From the IMG/VR virus record IMGVR_UViG_3300014720_000073, positions 1 through 38,097 of that record: DNA of 38,097 nt; one strand, given 5' to 3'. Numbering within the stretch: the first letter of the stretch is position 1; every line of letters starts with the position of its first letter. Origin of the DNA: a virus. The notes below the pieces were generated by a model. It ran no database searches. It was not told where the DNA came from and saw only the letters and a program-made list of their open reading frames with translations. The translations under genes were made by a program, and so were the position numbers. Positions 1 through 8,851 of this stretch are shown one piece after another.

Positions 1-1776
1 CAAGGGGGAGGACCGCTTCCCGACAAGAGCATCTATCTCGCCGCCACATCGCAGTACAAGGACGGGAACATCGGAGACGCATCGGGGACCATCCTTGAGG
101 AGCAGATCTCGACCGATCCCCTCTACCCCACCGATTTCGCATATGCGATGTCCTCGTTGACCGTGACGGGCACGAACATCGAAAGTCCTGCGACTTTCTA
201 CTACCGTGACCCTGCCAACAATCCCAACGAACAGACCTACGCCTACGCTCCGACTCGTCAGTATTCTCCACATCCGACCACGGGTCTCGTTCGGGGTACG
301 ACGATCAATGCGGCGATCATTGCGGGGGAGGCACCAACGGGTCCTACCACCTGTGGTGGTGGACTCGCAAGTCCATTTGAGATCATCCTACAGAATGGTG
401 TGTACACGCTCGACAAGAGCATCTACACCAACCTGCCCCGTGACCTCTATATCGGTGGTCAGACGGGAAGCGTCATCAATCAGACGGTCTCGGGTGTCAC
501 CGTACTCCCTGTACTCAATGCGGGTGCGACGAGCATGACCGCATTCTCGTTGCAGTTCAACATCGGCACGGGGCAGTCGATGATTGCCGCAACAGGAACC
601 GCCATCGTCATTCCTCCGCCGAACAGCATCGTCTACGGTTCCATCCCATCGGCAACGGGGATGTACGGACTCACCGCCACCATCGAAGGTGCGACGAGCG
701 GCACGGCGGGATTCTTCAACTCGCTTGCGGGTGGGTATGTGGTCAAGGGAATCAGCGGACAGACCCTCACGGTCGATGTCCTCACCGAGGGAGGAGTGAC
801 CTCCAACTTCGGCAACTTCTTCAACCAAACTTATCAGCGGTACATCAACAGCATCGATGTCTACCGTGTCACGGTTCACACCACCTCGCAGGACGGCATC
901 TTCTTCTCGGAGAAGGGCACCCGAACCTACTTCGGGGATTCGACGGTGGCAGTCAACGGAGTGCAGTTGGGAGGCATCGCCTTCGTCAACGATGCCACGG
1001 GCACGGCACTCAACGATGCGAGCCTGTCGGGCTTCGCACCGAGCGGCTACTACAGCAATGTCAGGGGTCTTGAGACGGACGGCGGACTGATCAAGGCAAG
1101 CGGTTGTGTGTTCATCAACTACCCGATTGCGGCACACGCATTCAACGGTGGTTCGGTGACCCTCAACCACTCGTATGTCAGCAACTCCTACTACGGTGTT
1201 GCCGTGGACAGCGGGGCGAACGCCAAGATCGAAGGCAGCGTCATCTCCCATTCCGCCATTCCCGTGATTGCGGAGGGTGCGGCGAATGTCAAGATCAGCC
1301 ACGATCTTGGTCATGTCGGCAAGAGTCACATGATCGCCAACAAGGGCGGCATCTGCGTTGTCAACACCCCATTGGAGATGGGAAGCACCCGTGTCTTCGG
1401 ACCTGGTGTCTATGCCGAGAACGAGAGCGTGAAGATCAAGCCGGTCACCGCGGTCTACTCACAGACCGACACCACCAAGGGTGGCGGCGGAGTCTCCATC
1501 TCGGATGCGGTGATCAACAACAAGTTCGTCGTGCTTGCGGTGAACTCAAGCGTTTCTACTCCCGACATGTACGGTGCCCTCGGAATCTCGGGTACGGATC
1601 CCGTTACCAAGACAACGAAGCCGAAGTTCAAGGCGCAGGGAACCTTCCAAGGGATCAACTCCAAGATTATCCTCTCCTACGACAACAATCCGCTCGTCAC
1701 CCCCGTGGTCGATACGAGTACCCTTGAGGACACGATCAAGGGCAACGCATCGGTTCTCCCACTCCCAACGGTGTAA
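1..1776 (+). CDS. Virion structural protein, beta-helix fibre/baseplate-like, 5' partial
   Basis: The reading frame is open from the first base of the window, so the ATG at 148 is probably internal and the true start lies upstream. The visible part is about 591 residues, rich in Gly, Ser, Thr, Val and Asn with hardly any Lys or Glu runs. Its middle part (around 1000-1320) has the regular short-strand pattern of a right-handed parallel beta-helix, with repeated phrases about position-specific turns such as GGSVTLNHSYVSNSYYG. A DKSIY phrase occurs twice (near 22 and 412), suggesting an internal repeat. It directly precedes the neck genes, where T4-like phages keep baseplate, fibre and whisker genes. 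A surface or baseplate-associated structural role is inferred; the exact family is not recognised. Confidence 0.6.
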   Translation, partial: QGGGPLPDKSIYLAATSQYKDGNIGDASGTILEEQISTDPLYPTDFAYAMSSLTVTGTNIESPATFYYRDPANNPNEQTYAYAPTRQYSPHPTTGLVRGTTINAAIIAGEAPTGPTTCGGGLASPFEIILQNGVYTLDKSIYTNLPRDLYIGGQTGSVINQTVSGVTVLPVLNAGATSMTAFSLQFNIGTGQSMIAATGTAIVIPPPNSIVYGSIPSATGMYGLTATIEGATSGTAGFFNSLAGGYVVKGISGQTLTVDVLTEGGVTSNFGNFFNQTYQRYINSIDVYRVTVHTTSQDGIFFSEKGTRTYFGDSTVAVNGVQLGGIAFVNDATGTALNDASLSGFAPSGYYSNVRGLETDGGLIKASGCVFINYPIAAHAFNGGSVTLNHSYVSNSYYGVAVDSGANAKIEGSVISHSAIPVIAEGAANVKISHDLGHVGKSHMIANKGGICVVNTPLEMGSTRVFGPGVYAENESVKIKPVTAVYSQTDTTKGGGGVSISDAVINNKFVVLAVNSSVSTPDMYGALGISGTDPVTKTTKPKFKAQGTFQGINSKIILSYDNNPLVTPVVDTSTLEDTIKGNASVLPLPTV

Positions 1777-1779
1777 CCC

Positions 1780-2187
1780 ATGTTCAAGCAGCACAATGAC
1801 AAGATCTTCCTTGACGGCATGGAGGTGCCCCTCCCGCTGTTCAGGATGCTTGAGCCGAACTACACCCACCCCTCCGATCTCATCGTCATGTTCTACGACG
1901 GTGAACGAAGGCACTACAGGACGAAGCACCGTTCGTGGTCGATCATGGGTAGGTGGGAGGACGGCGAGAGATACCTTGCCCGCAAGGAGGATTTCGCCCG
2001 ACTCATGCGAGGGGAGAACAACGAGAGCATCGCAGCCGAGATGCAGGTGGCTGAGGTCAAGTCCGACCTAAAGGCTAAATACGCCGAGGAGGAGAAGACC
2101 GATGTCGAACTGCACAAGCGGACTGATCTCGACAAGGGCGGAACTAAAAGAGTACGCTCTCCGAGCAAACGGGCACCCCGTAGTTGA
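1780..2187 (+). CDS. Hypothetical protein between fibre-like gene and gp13
   Basis: A 135-residue protein starting 3 nt after the previous stop, so probably co-translated with it. It is aromatic and charged at the N-terminus (FKQHNDKIFLDG, SWSIMGRWEDGERY) and becomes a Lys/Arg/Glu-rich tail. The last 86 nt overlap the start of gp13 in another frame, and a late-promoter-like motif (2075-2082) also lies inside its 3' end. The tail may therefore be under double constraint or the protein may be poorly conserved there. No family recognised; location suggests a small virion or assembly protein. Confidence 0.6.
   Translation: MFKQHNDKIFLDGMEVPLPLFRMLEPNYTHPSDLIVMFYDGERRHYRTKHRSWSIMGRWEDGERYLARKEDFARLMRGENNESIAAEMQVAEVKSDLKAKYAEEEKTDVELHKRTDLDKGGTKRVRSPSKRAPRS
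2075..2082 (+). promoter_or_regulatory. Late promoter-like CTAAATAC upstream of gp13
   Basis: CTAAATAC matches the motif found before gp18, gp23 and other late genes in this window. It ends 19 nt before the gp13 ATG with a GGAGGAGAAG ribosome-binding site in between. It lies inside the upstream coding sequence, so a chance match is possible. Confidence 0.4.
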
Positions 2188-2956
2188 GATCAACATCGCC
2201 GACGAACAACTTGAGGACCGCATCAACGATGCCCTTCAGTTCTTCAGCGAGTATCACTTCGACGGCGTGGAGAAGGTCTACCTGAAGTACAAGTTGTCGC
2301 AGACCGACATCGACAACGGGTACATCTCCTTCGTCGCCGACAACAGGCAGTCGCAGACCGCCGATGGTTCGGGTTTCATCGACGGGGATGCCGTGCAGAC
2401 GAGCATCGATCCCGACTGCCCCGAGAATGTTCTCCTACAGAGCCTCATCGTCAGCGTGACGAGGATCTTCCCGTTCACGCAACAGTCTGTGGGCATGTTC
2501 GATGTCCGCTATCAGTATGCCTTGAACGACCTCTACACCTTCGGCACCATCGACTTGGTGCAGTACGACATGACGCAGCAGTACCTCCAACTGTTGCGGC
2601 AGTTCCTCTCTCCCGACAAGAGCGTCCGATTCAATAGGGTCGCCAACAAACTGTACATCGACAGCGACAAGCGGCAGTTCACGGCGGGAATGTACCTCAT
2701 CATCGAAGCCTACCGAATCCTCGACCCGAGGGTGTACCCCGAGGTATACAACGACCGCTTACTCAAGAAGTACTGTGTGGCACTCATCAGGTGGCAATGG
2801 GGTGTCAACTTGTCGAAGTACAGCGGGATCAAGTTACCAGGAGACATCACCCTCGACGGACAGAGCATGATGAAGGACTCTTGGCAGCAGAAGGAAGACA
2901 TTGAGAAGGAGATCATTCTGAAGGGCGAGTTGCCCGTTGACTTCATCATGGGCTGA
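2102..2956 (+). CDS. 13: Neck protein gp13
   Basis: A 284-residue protein that resembles T4-like, especially cyanophage, gp13: an N-terminal RAELKEYALRANGHPVVEIN segment is followed by a DEQLEDRINDALQFF...YHFDGVEKVYLK block, both typical of the family. With gp14, gp13 forms the neck that closes the filled head and joins it to the tail. The ATG at 2102 is preferred because it gives the family-like N-terminus and has a good GGAGGAG site 9 nt upstream, even though it overlaps the preceding gene by 86 nt. Next gene gp14 starts 8 nt after the stop. Length is slightly shorter than T4 gp13 (309 residues). Confidence 0.85.
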   Translation: MSNCTSGLISTRAELKEYALRANGHPVVEINIADEQLEDRINDALQFFSEYHFDGVEKVYLKYKLSQTDIDNGYISFVADNRQSQTADGSGFIDGDAVQTSIDPDCPENVLLQSLIVSVTRIFPFTQQSVGMFDVRYQYALNDLYTFGTIDLVQYDMTQQYLQLLRQFLSPDKSVRFNRVANKLYIDSDKRQFTAGMYLIIEAYRILDPRVYPEVYNDRLLKKYCVALIRWQWGVNLSKYSGIKLPGDITLDGQSMMKDSWQQKEDIEKEIILKGELPVDFIMG

Positions 2957-2964
2957 AAGGAAAT

Positions 2965-3858
2965 ATGGCACTCAATCCGTACATCAGGGTCAACAGCAAG
3001 ACCTATGTCCCCGAGCAGAGCCTCATCGATGAACTCACCGTCGAGGCGATCAAGATCTACGGACATGAGATGTATTACATCCCTCGGGACTTGGTAACAA
3101 GGGACGATCTGTTCGGGGAGTCGAAGTACTCACGCTTCACCTCGTTCAAGATGATTGAGATGTACATGGACACCACCACCGCCTTTGAGGGCGGGGACAC
3201 ATTCACGAAGTTCGGCTTTGAGATCAGGGACAGCGTCAAGTTCACCGTGTCCCGCAGGAGGTTCAAGAGAGAGACGGGCAAGGACAGGCCCCTTGAAGGA
3301 GATCTGCTGTTCCTTCCGATCAGCAAGGGTCTCTTTGAGATAAAGTTCGTGGAGCATGAGAACCCCTTCTACCAGTTGGGCAAACTCTACTCCTTCCAGT
3401 TGACATGCGAACTGTTCCAATACTCGGAGGAGGAGTTCGATACGGGTGTTCCCGAGATCGATGCCATCAACGAGGAGACGGGGTTCAAGGTCAATCTCGA
3501 CTTGGGGGCGTTGTATGGAGGAGGAACTTTTGCAGAAGGCGACAGCGTATATCAATACGAGGATGGTTCGCCTACAGGACCAACTGCGGGAGCATCTGCG
3601 AGGGCGGTGGTCTTCTCGTATGACGCATACGCAGATCCGCTCCGAGTATCTCTTTCCGATGTTGTTGGTACTTGGATCTCGGAGACCTCCTCGGGAGCGA
3701 CCGCATACATAGCCAAGTCGAACAACTCCGTCTACGCATCCATTTCGGGCAAGGATGACACCATGGGCATCCTTGACGAGGCGAAGAACGATGCCATCCA
3801 AGAGGAAGCCGAGGGAGTCTTCAACTTCGATGAGGAGAACCCGTTCGGGGATCCGTGA
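2965..3858 (+). CDS. 14: Neck protein gp14
   Basis: A 297-residue protein with the gp14-type opening (MALNPYIRVN, then EQSLIDELTVEAIKIYGHEM and YYIPRDLV) seen in T4-like cyanophages. gp14 pairs with gp13 to make the head-completion neck complex. AAGGAAAT before the ATG is the ribosome-binding site. The C-terminal half holds a Gly/Ser/Ala/Tyr-rich insertion (residues about 185-265) before an acidic tail, making it longer than T4 gp14 (256 residues). The insertion resembles small beta-rich surface insertions. Order gp13-gp14-gp15 is as in T4. Confidence 0.85.
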   Translation: MALNPYIRVNSKTYVPEQSLIDELTVEAIKIYGHEMYYIPRDLVTRDDLFGESKYSRFTSFKMIEMYMDTTTAFEGGDTFTKFGFEIRDSVKFTVSRRRFKRETGKDRPLEGDLLFLPISKGLFEIKFVEHENPFYQLGKLYSFQLTCELFQYSEEEFDTGVPEIDAINEETGFKVNLDLGALYGGGTFAEGDSVYQYEDGSPTGPTAGASARAVVFSYDAYADPLRVSLSDVVGTWISETSSGATAYIAKSNNSVYASISGKDDTMGILDEAKNDAIQEEAEGVFNFDEENPFGDP

Positions 3859-3861
3859 TTT

Positions 3862-4713
3862 ATGCTTGAGTACTACTACCACAGCACCGTCAGGAAGGTC
3901 GTGGTGGGGTTCGCCTCGCTGTTCAACGACATCTATGTCTCAAGGAAGGGACAGTCGGGTGCGGAGACCGAGAGGATCCGTGTCCCCCTTGCCTATGGAC
4001 CGCAGCAGAAGTTCCTCCGCCGCCTAGACAGGATCGGCACCGACTTCGATCAACAGGCTGTGAGGCTTGAGACCTACCTGCCGAGGATGTCGTTTGAGAT
4101 CAACTCTCTACAGTACGACTCCTCTCGCAAGTTGAACAGCATTCAACAGACGGTGGGGTACAACGCTTCGGCTGACAACAAGTTGAAGCGGCGGTACGAG
4201 CGTGTTCCGTACAACATGCAGTTGACTGTCGGGGTGATGACCAAGACGATGGATGACTGCCTACAGATCGTTGAGCAGGTCCTCCCGTACTTCACCCCCG
4301 AGTATGTCTTCACTATCAAGGCAATCGATGGTCTCGACATGGATGTCGATGTGCCCATCGTGATCTCCTCGGTCAGCCTCACCGAAGGCGACGATGGGTC
4401 ATATGGCGACTACTCGACCCGAAAGATCAACTTCGCCAACATGGCTTTCCAAGCCAAGATGTACCTCTACGGACCTGTCAAGACGGTGCCCGTGATCACA
4501 CAGGCGCAGGTCAACTTCTTCGACTTCGGCGACTACGGCAAGGATAGGGACACCCTCAAGAAGTACGCCGACATCAGCGTCACGGCGGCTGACGGGATCA
4601 CGGCGGGCAGTTACGCACCGTCCCTCACGGCGGGTTGGACGGGTGCGGGTGCGACCCATGCGAATGTGTTCATCCGTGAGTACCCGCCGACACCGTGGGG
4701 AACCACGGGATGA
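3862..4713 (+). CDS. 15: Tail sheath stabiliser / tail terminator gp15
   Basis: A 283-residue protein close to the length of T4 gp15 (272). The N-terminus YYYHSTVRKVVVGFASLFNDI followed by RIRVPLAYGPQQKFLRRL is the family hallmark. gp15 caps the tail tube and sheath at the head-proximal end and is the docking partner for the neck. The start is 3 nt after the gp14 stop with a weak ribosome-binding site, so translational coupling is likely. The last bases overlap possible starts of gp16. Confidence 0.88.
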   Translation: MLEYYYHSTVRKVVVGFASLFNDIYVSRKGQSGAETERIRVPLAYGPQQKFLRRLDRIGTDFDQQAVRLETYLPRMSFEINSLQYDSSRKLNSIQQTVGYNASADNKLKRRYERVPYNMQLTVGVMTKTMDDCLQIVEQVLPYFTPEYVFTIKAIDGLDMDVDVPIVISSVSLTEGDDGSYGDYSTRKINFANMAFQAKMYLYGPVKTVPVITQAQVNFFDFGDYGKDRDTLKKYADISVTAADGITAGSYAPSLTAGWTGAGATHANVFIREYPPTPWGTTG

Positions 4714-4724
4714 CAGGAGACAGC

Positions 4725-5198
4725 GTGAACGACATCGACATGAACATAGCGAGTGCGCTAGGAATAGACCCCTCCCGTGCGCCCGTGCCCATACACACGC
4801 CCGAGCCCCCACCCGAGCAGGAGATTCTCCCCGCAAGGCAGGGGGGCTACACGGCTCAGGATGCCGACAGGGACTATGCCGAGGTCCGCCGCAACCTCAA
4901 GGTGGTCATTGAGAAGTCTCAAGAAGCCATCGAAGGCATCATCGAACTCGCACAGGACAGCCAGCAGCCCCGAGCCTACGAGGTGGTGGCGCAACTCATA
5001 CAGTCGAACCTTGAGGCGAACACCCGACTCATGGACCTTCACCGCCGCATGAAGGACATCAAGCGGCAGGATGTGGTCAACAAGACCACGAATGTCACGA
5101 ACAATTCCATCTATGTCGGCAGCACCGCTGACCTACAGAAGATGATCCGTGACCAAAGGAAGGCTATGGATTCGGGCGAGGAGTCCGCCCATGAGTAG
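4725..5198 (+). CDS. 16: Terminase small subunit gp16
   Basis: About 157 residues. The centre is helical (NLKVVIEKSQEAIEGIIELA, then PRAYEVVAQLIQSNLEANTRLMDLHRRM) as in T4-like small terminases, which regulate the large subunit and recognise concatemeric DNA. Start choice is uncertain. The GTG at 4725 has an AGGAG site 5 nt upstream and is used here. An ATG at 4710 overlapping the gp15 stop (ATGA) and an ATG at 4740 are alternatives. The C-terminus TNVTNNSIYVGSTADLQKMI is typical of cyanophage gp16. Overlaps gp17 by 8 nt. Confidence 0.78.
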   Translation: MNDIDMNIASALGIDPSRAPVPIHTPEPPPEQEILPARQGGYTAQDADRDYAEVRRNLKVVIEKSQEAIEGIIELAQDSQQPRAYEVVAQLIQSNLEANTRLMDLHRRMKDIKRQDVVNKTTNVTNNSIYVGSTADLQKMIRDQRKAMDSGEESAHE

Positions 5199-6873
5199 CG
5201 ACGGAACCTACATGGGAAACCCCCTTCTCAAGGGGGAGTATGTCCAACAGGAGTTCACGAAGGACCAACTCGCCGAGTACATCAAATGCTCCGAGGACCC
5301 CGTCTATTTCATCGAAAACTATGTCAAGGTCGTGACCATCGATTCGGGACTCGTTCCGTTCAAGATGTACGATTGGCAGAGGAACATCGTCAGGTCGGTC
5401 TTCGACAACCGTTTCGTTATCTGCAAGATCCCCCGACAGAGCGGCAAGACCACCACCCTCGTCTCCTGCATTCTCCATCTCGTCCTCTTCAATCCCGACT
5501 ACAAGGCGGCGATCCTCGCAAACAAGTTGAAGACGGCGACCGAGATCATGGACAGGGTGAAGATCGCATACGAGAACCTTCCGAAGTGGTTGCAGCAGGG
5601 CGTGAGGGAGTGGAACAAGACTTCCGTCACCCTTGAGAACGGGTCCAAGATCGTCTGCTCGTCCACCTCGTCATCCGCCGTGCGTGGCTCGGCGTACAAC
5701 TTCCTGCTCCTAGACGAGTTTGCCTTCGTCCCCGACCAGATTGCCGAACAGTTCTTCGCCTCCGTCTATCCGACGATCACTTCGGGAAAGACCTCCAAGA
5801 CGGTCATCGTGTCCACCCCGAACGGGCTGAACCTGTTCTACAAGATGTGGCAGAACGCTAAGAACGGGAAGAGTGAGTTCAAGCCCGTCGAGGCGAATTG
5901 GTGGCAGGTTCCAGGTCGTGACGCTCGGTTCAAGGAGACCACGATCAGGAACACATCCGAGCGGCAATGGCTGTCGGAGTACGAGTGCGAGTTCCTCGGA
6001 TCACAGGAGACCTTGATCAAGGCATCCAAGATCGCATCCCTTGCATTCACCACCCCGATCCTTGAGACCGAGGAGGGCATGGCGGTCTACGAGAATCCCA
6101 TGAAGGGGCACATCTACGCCGCCACGGTGGACTCCTCACGGTCCATCGGGCAGGACTACAACACGATCACGGTCATTGATGTGACCTCCGTGCCGTACAA
6201 GGTGGTCTGCAAGTTCAGGTCGAACACCATTCCCGTGCCGATCTTCCCCGAGGTGATCAAGCGGGTGGGGGACAAGTACAACGAAGCCTATGTCCTAGTC
6301 GAGATCAACGACACGGGGCAGCAGGTAGCCGACATCCTCAAGGATGACTTGGAGTACGAGAATGTCATCTCCATCTCCATCAAGGGCAAGAAGGGGCAGC
6401 GGGTCGGCGAAGGCTTCGGCGGGGCGAGGATCTACAGCGGTGTCAAGATGTCCGCTCAGGTCAAGAAGGCAGGATGCCTGATCCTGAAGGAGATGATCGA
6501 ATCGGACAAGTTGATCCTCAACGACTTCGACATCATCTCCGAACTGTCCACCTACATCCTCAAGGCGGGGTCATACGAGGCTACCGAGGGGTACAACGAC
6601 GATCTCATAGCCACCCTTGTCATGTTCGCATGGCTCACCACGCAGGAGTACTTCAAGGACCTTGTCAACCTAGATGTCCGTAAGCGGGTCTTTGAGGAGA
6701 AGATCAGGAAATTGGAGGAGGACATGGTCCCCTTCGGCTTCATGGACATGGGAATGGACGAGATGGACGAGGCTGTCAAAGCCCTGTCGAGCGAACCGAG
6801 CATGACTCCGAAACCGTCCAAGAGGAACAGGTCTTGGATGGACGATGCCGACGAGATCCTCGGTCAGCCTTGA
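5191..6873 (+). CDS. 17: Terminase large subunit gp17
   Basis: DNA-packaging ATPase and headful nuclease of about 560 residues. Walker A PRQSGKTT is at about 81-88 and Walker B LLLDEF at about 172-177 with catalytic Glu176. The C-terminal RNase H-like nuclease shows acidic residues in ATVDSSRSIGQDYNT and GYNDDLIATLVMFAW. The ATG at 5191 is chosen because GAGGAG lies 7 nt upstream and it overlaps the gp16 stop by 8 nt. A longer frame starting at 5149 would add 14 Arg-rich residues read from gp16 and is unlikely. The enzyme docks on the gp20 portal to fill the head. Confidence 0.95.
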   Translation: MSSDGTYMGNPLLKGEYVQQEFTKDQLAEYIKCSEDPVYFIENYVKVVTIDSGLVPFKMYDWQRNIVRSVFDNRFVICKIPRQSGKTTTLVSCILHLVLFNPDYKAAILANKLKTATEIMDRVKIAYENLPKWLQQGVREWNKTSVTLENGSKIVCSSTSSSAVRGSAYNFLLLDEFAFVPDQIAEQFFASVYPTITSGKTSKTVIVSTPNGLNLFYKMWQNAKNGKSEFKPVEANWWQVPGRDARFKETTIRNTSERQWLSEYECEFLGSQETLIKASKIASLAFTTPILETEEGMAVYENPMKGHIYAATVDSSRSIGQDYNTITVIDVTSVPYKVVCKFRSNTIPVPIFPEVIKRVGDKYNEAYVLVEINDTGQQVADILKDDLEYENVISISIKGKKGQRVGEGFGGARIYSGVKMSAQVKKAGCLILKEMIESDKLILNDFDIISELSTYILKAGSYEATEGYNDDLIATLVMFAWLTTQEYFKDLVNLDVRKRVFEEKIRKLEEDMVPFGFMDMGMDEMDEAVKALSSEPSMTPKPSKRNRSWMDDADEILGQP

Positions 6874-6886
6874 AAACGGACAGAGG

Positions 6887-6894
6887 CTAAATAC
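6887..6894 (+). promoter_or_regulatory. Late promoter-like CTAAATAC before gp18
   Basis: CTAAATAC sits in the short gp17-gp18 gap, ends 32 nt before the gp18 ATG and is followed by an AAGGAGAG ribosome-binding site. T4 late promoters have TATAAATA at -10 and no -35; this motif matches its core. Confidence 0.65.
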
Positions 6895-6926
6895 CCCCGT
6901 TCAACCTATCCAAGGAGAGAGCAGAC

Positions 6927-8807
6927 ATGGCATTCCAACTCAGCCCAGGCGTGAATGTGACCGAGCGGGACCTCACGACGATTGTTCCCGCCGTCGCCAC
7001 CACCAATGCGGGTATCGTGGGTCTCTTCAACTGGGGTCCCTGCAACAAGCGGATCCTCGTTGACAGCGAGAACAACCTCGTTCAACTTTTTGGCGCACCC
7101 GATGACAATGTCGCCGAGTGGTGGTTCCCCGCCGCAAACTTTCTTGGCTACGGCAACAACCTTCAGGTGGTCCGTGCCACGATCAACGGCATGATCAATG
7201 CTAATGGCAGGGGCTTCACGGGAGGCACGGCGGATAACTCCGACGATGCCTTGGTCGAGAACGATGACAAGGTCGAATTCGTGACCGTGGACAACATGGG
7301 ATCGTTCATCGCCCGTTATCCAGGTGCCCTCGGCAATAGCCTTGAGGTGCAGATCTGCGGTTCGTTGTCCCTTACCGCCGTGTCCAACATCACGGGTGGC
7401 TTCACCGCTTACGGTGCCGACTTTGAGGATTGGACCTATGCAACCCAGTTCGATTCCCGCCCGACCTCCACCTCGTTCATCGAAGGCATCGGTGGTTCGG
7501 GTGACGAGTTCCACGCCGTGGTCATCGACCGCAAGGGTCTGATCTCGGGCACCCGTGGCGAGATTCTTGAGAAGTTCCAAGGCATGTCGTTCCTGCCGAA
7601 TGTCACCGATTCCCTCGGCAACAGCATGTACTATGTGGACAAGATCAATCGTGAGTCCAAGTACATCTTCGCCATTGAGAAGTCTGGAGCGAACGACTAC
7701 GACGATCTCTTCCTCGGTGGCACGGGCCCATGGGGCAACACCGCAGTCAAGACTTGGTACTTGGCGGGTTCTCTCAGCACCACCTCGGGTATCACGGCAT
7801 CGAATGTCTCGTTCGGTGTCGGCGTGTGGCAACTCGGTGCGGGTTCGGACGGTCTGACCGCCGAGCAGACGGAGTACCTCAAGATCGCCTTCGGTCAGGA
7901 TTCCGATGCGGATCCCGAGGGATATCGCCTCTTTGAGGATGCGGAGACCGTGGATGTCAACCTCCTCATCGGTGGCCCTGACAGGAGTTTTACCCCTTCG
8001 ACCGACCTCACCACGGGTCTCACGGGCTTCGTTGCCCCCCTCATCAAGGACATCGTGGATGCCCGCAAGGACTGCGTTGCCTTCTTCTCGGTTCCGAACA
8101 AGGACCCGAATGAGACGGATCAGCGCAAGTTGGACCGTGCGATCCAATACCGCAACAACATCGGCTCGTCCTCGTACTGCGTGATCGACTCGGGTTACAA
8201 GTACCAGTACGACATTTACAACGACAAGTACCGTTGGGTGCCGCTGAACGCCGACATCGCAGGTCTCTGCGCTCGTTCGGATGTGAACTTCGACCCGTGG
8301 TATAGCCCCGCAGGTTTCAACCGTGGTCAGATCCGTGGCGTGGTCAAGTTGTCCTTCCAACCCCGTCAGGCAGCAAGGGATAGCCTCTATAAGAGCGGCA
8401 TCAATCCCGTTGCCACCTGCTCGGGAGAGGGCACCGTCCTCTACGGCGACAAGACCGCCCTCGCCAAGCCCTCGGCATTCGACCGCATCAATGTGCGCCG
8501 TCTGTTCATCGTGCTTGAGAAGGCAATCTCGACGGCATCGAAGTACAGCCTGTTTGAGTTCAACGATGCCTTCACCCGTGCGCAGTTCCGCTCGCTTGTC
8601 GAGCCGTTCCTCCGTGATGTTCAGGCTCGCCGTGGCATCTTCGACTTCAAGGTCGTGTGCGACGAGAAGAACAACACCCCCGAGGTGATCGACAGCAACA
8701 GGTTCGTCGCCGACATCTACATCAAGCCGAACCGCAGCATCAACTTCATCCAGTTGAACTTCATCGCCACCAAGACGGGCGTGAACTTCAGCGAGGTCGG
8801 TGCCTGA
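6927..8807 (+). CDS. 18: Contractile tail sheath protein gp18
   Basis: A 626-residue protein (T4 gp18 is 659). The N-terminus MAFQLSPGVNVTERDLTTIV is the classic sheath start, where the mature strand hands over to the neighbouring subunit. The Gly/Asp-rich middle carries the variable protruding domains. The C-terminal part (VRRLFIVLEKAISTASKY, FEFNDAFTRAQFRS, then IKPNRSINFIQLNFIATKTG) is the conserved sheath core. It polymerises round the gp19 tube and contracts on infection. It has its own late promoter-like motif and a strong ribosome-binding site, as expected for one of the most abundant virion proteins. Confidence 0.95.
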   Translation: MAFQLSPGVNVTERDLTTIVPAVATTNAGIVGLFNWGPCNKRILVDSENNLVQLFGAPDDNVAEWWFPAANFLGYGNNLQVVRATINGMINANGRGFTGGTADNSDDALVENDDKVEFVTVDNMGSFIARYPGALGNSLEVQICGSLSLTAVSNITGGFTAYGADFEDWTYATQFDSRPTSTSFIEGIGGSGDEFHAVVIDRKGLISGTRGEILEKFQGMSFLPNVTDSLGNSMYYVDKINRESKYIFAIEKSGANDYDDLFLGGTGPWGNTAVKTWYLAGSLSTTSGITASNVSFGVGVWQLGAGSDGLTAEQTEYLKIAFGQDSDADPEGYRLFEDAETVDVNLLIGGPDRSFTPSTDLTTGLTGFVAPLIKDIVDARKDCVAFFSVPNKDPNETDQRKLDRAIQYRNNIGSSSYCVIDSGYKYQYDIYNDKYRWVPLNADIAGLCARSDVNFDPWYSPAGFNRGQIRGVVKLSFQPRQAARDSLYKSGINPVATCSGEGTVLYGDKTALAKPSAFDRINVRRLFIVLEKAISTASKYSLFEFNDAFTRAQFRSLVEPFLRDVQARRGIFDFKVVCDEKNNTPEVIDSNRFVADIYIKPNRSINFIQLNFIATKTGVNFSEVGA

Positions 8808-8828
8808 TCGTGATGATGGAAACCCCGA

Positions 8829-8837
8829 TACATAAGG
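8829..8837 (+). promoter_or_regulatory. TACATAAGG element before gp19
   Basis: TACATAAGG lies 14 nt before the gp19 ATG. The same 9-mer lies exactly 14 nt before the gp21 ATG. With the base before it, it reads ATACATA, a variant of the CTAAATA/ATAAATA late motif. A GAGAAGGAG ribosome-binding site follows. Confidence 0.4.
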
Positions 8838-8851
8838 AGAAGGAGTCCTAA

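Noticed and set aside
388-1329. Minus-strand open frame opposite the beta-helix gene
   Set aside because: Composition is typical of reverse-strand shadows, and the + frame is open through the whole region.
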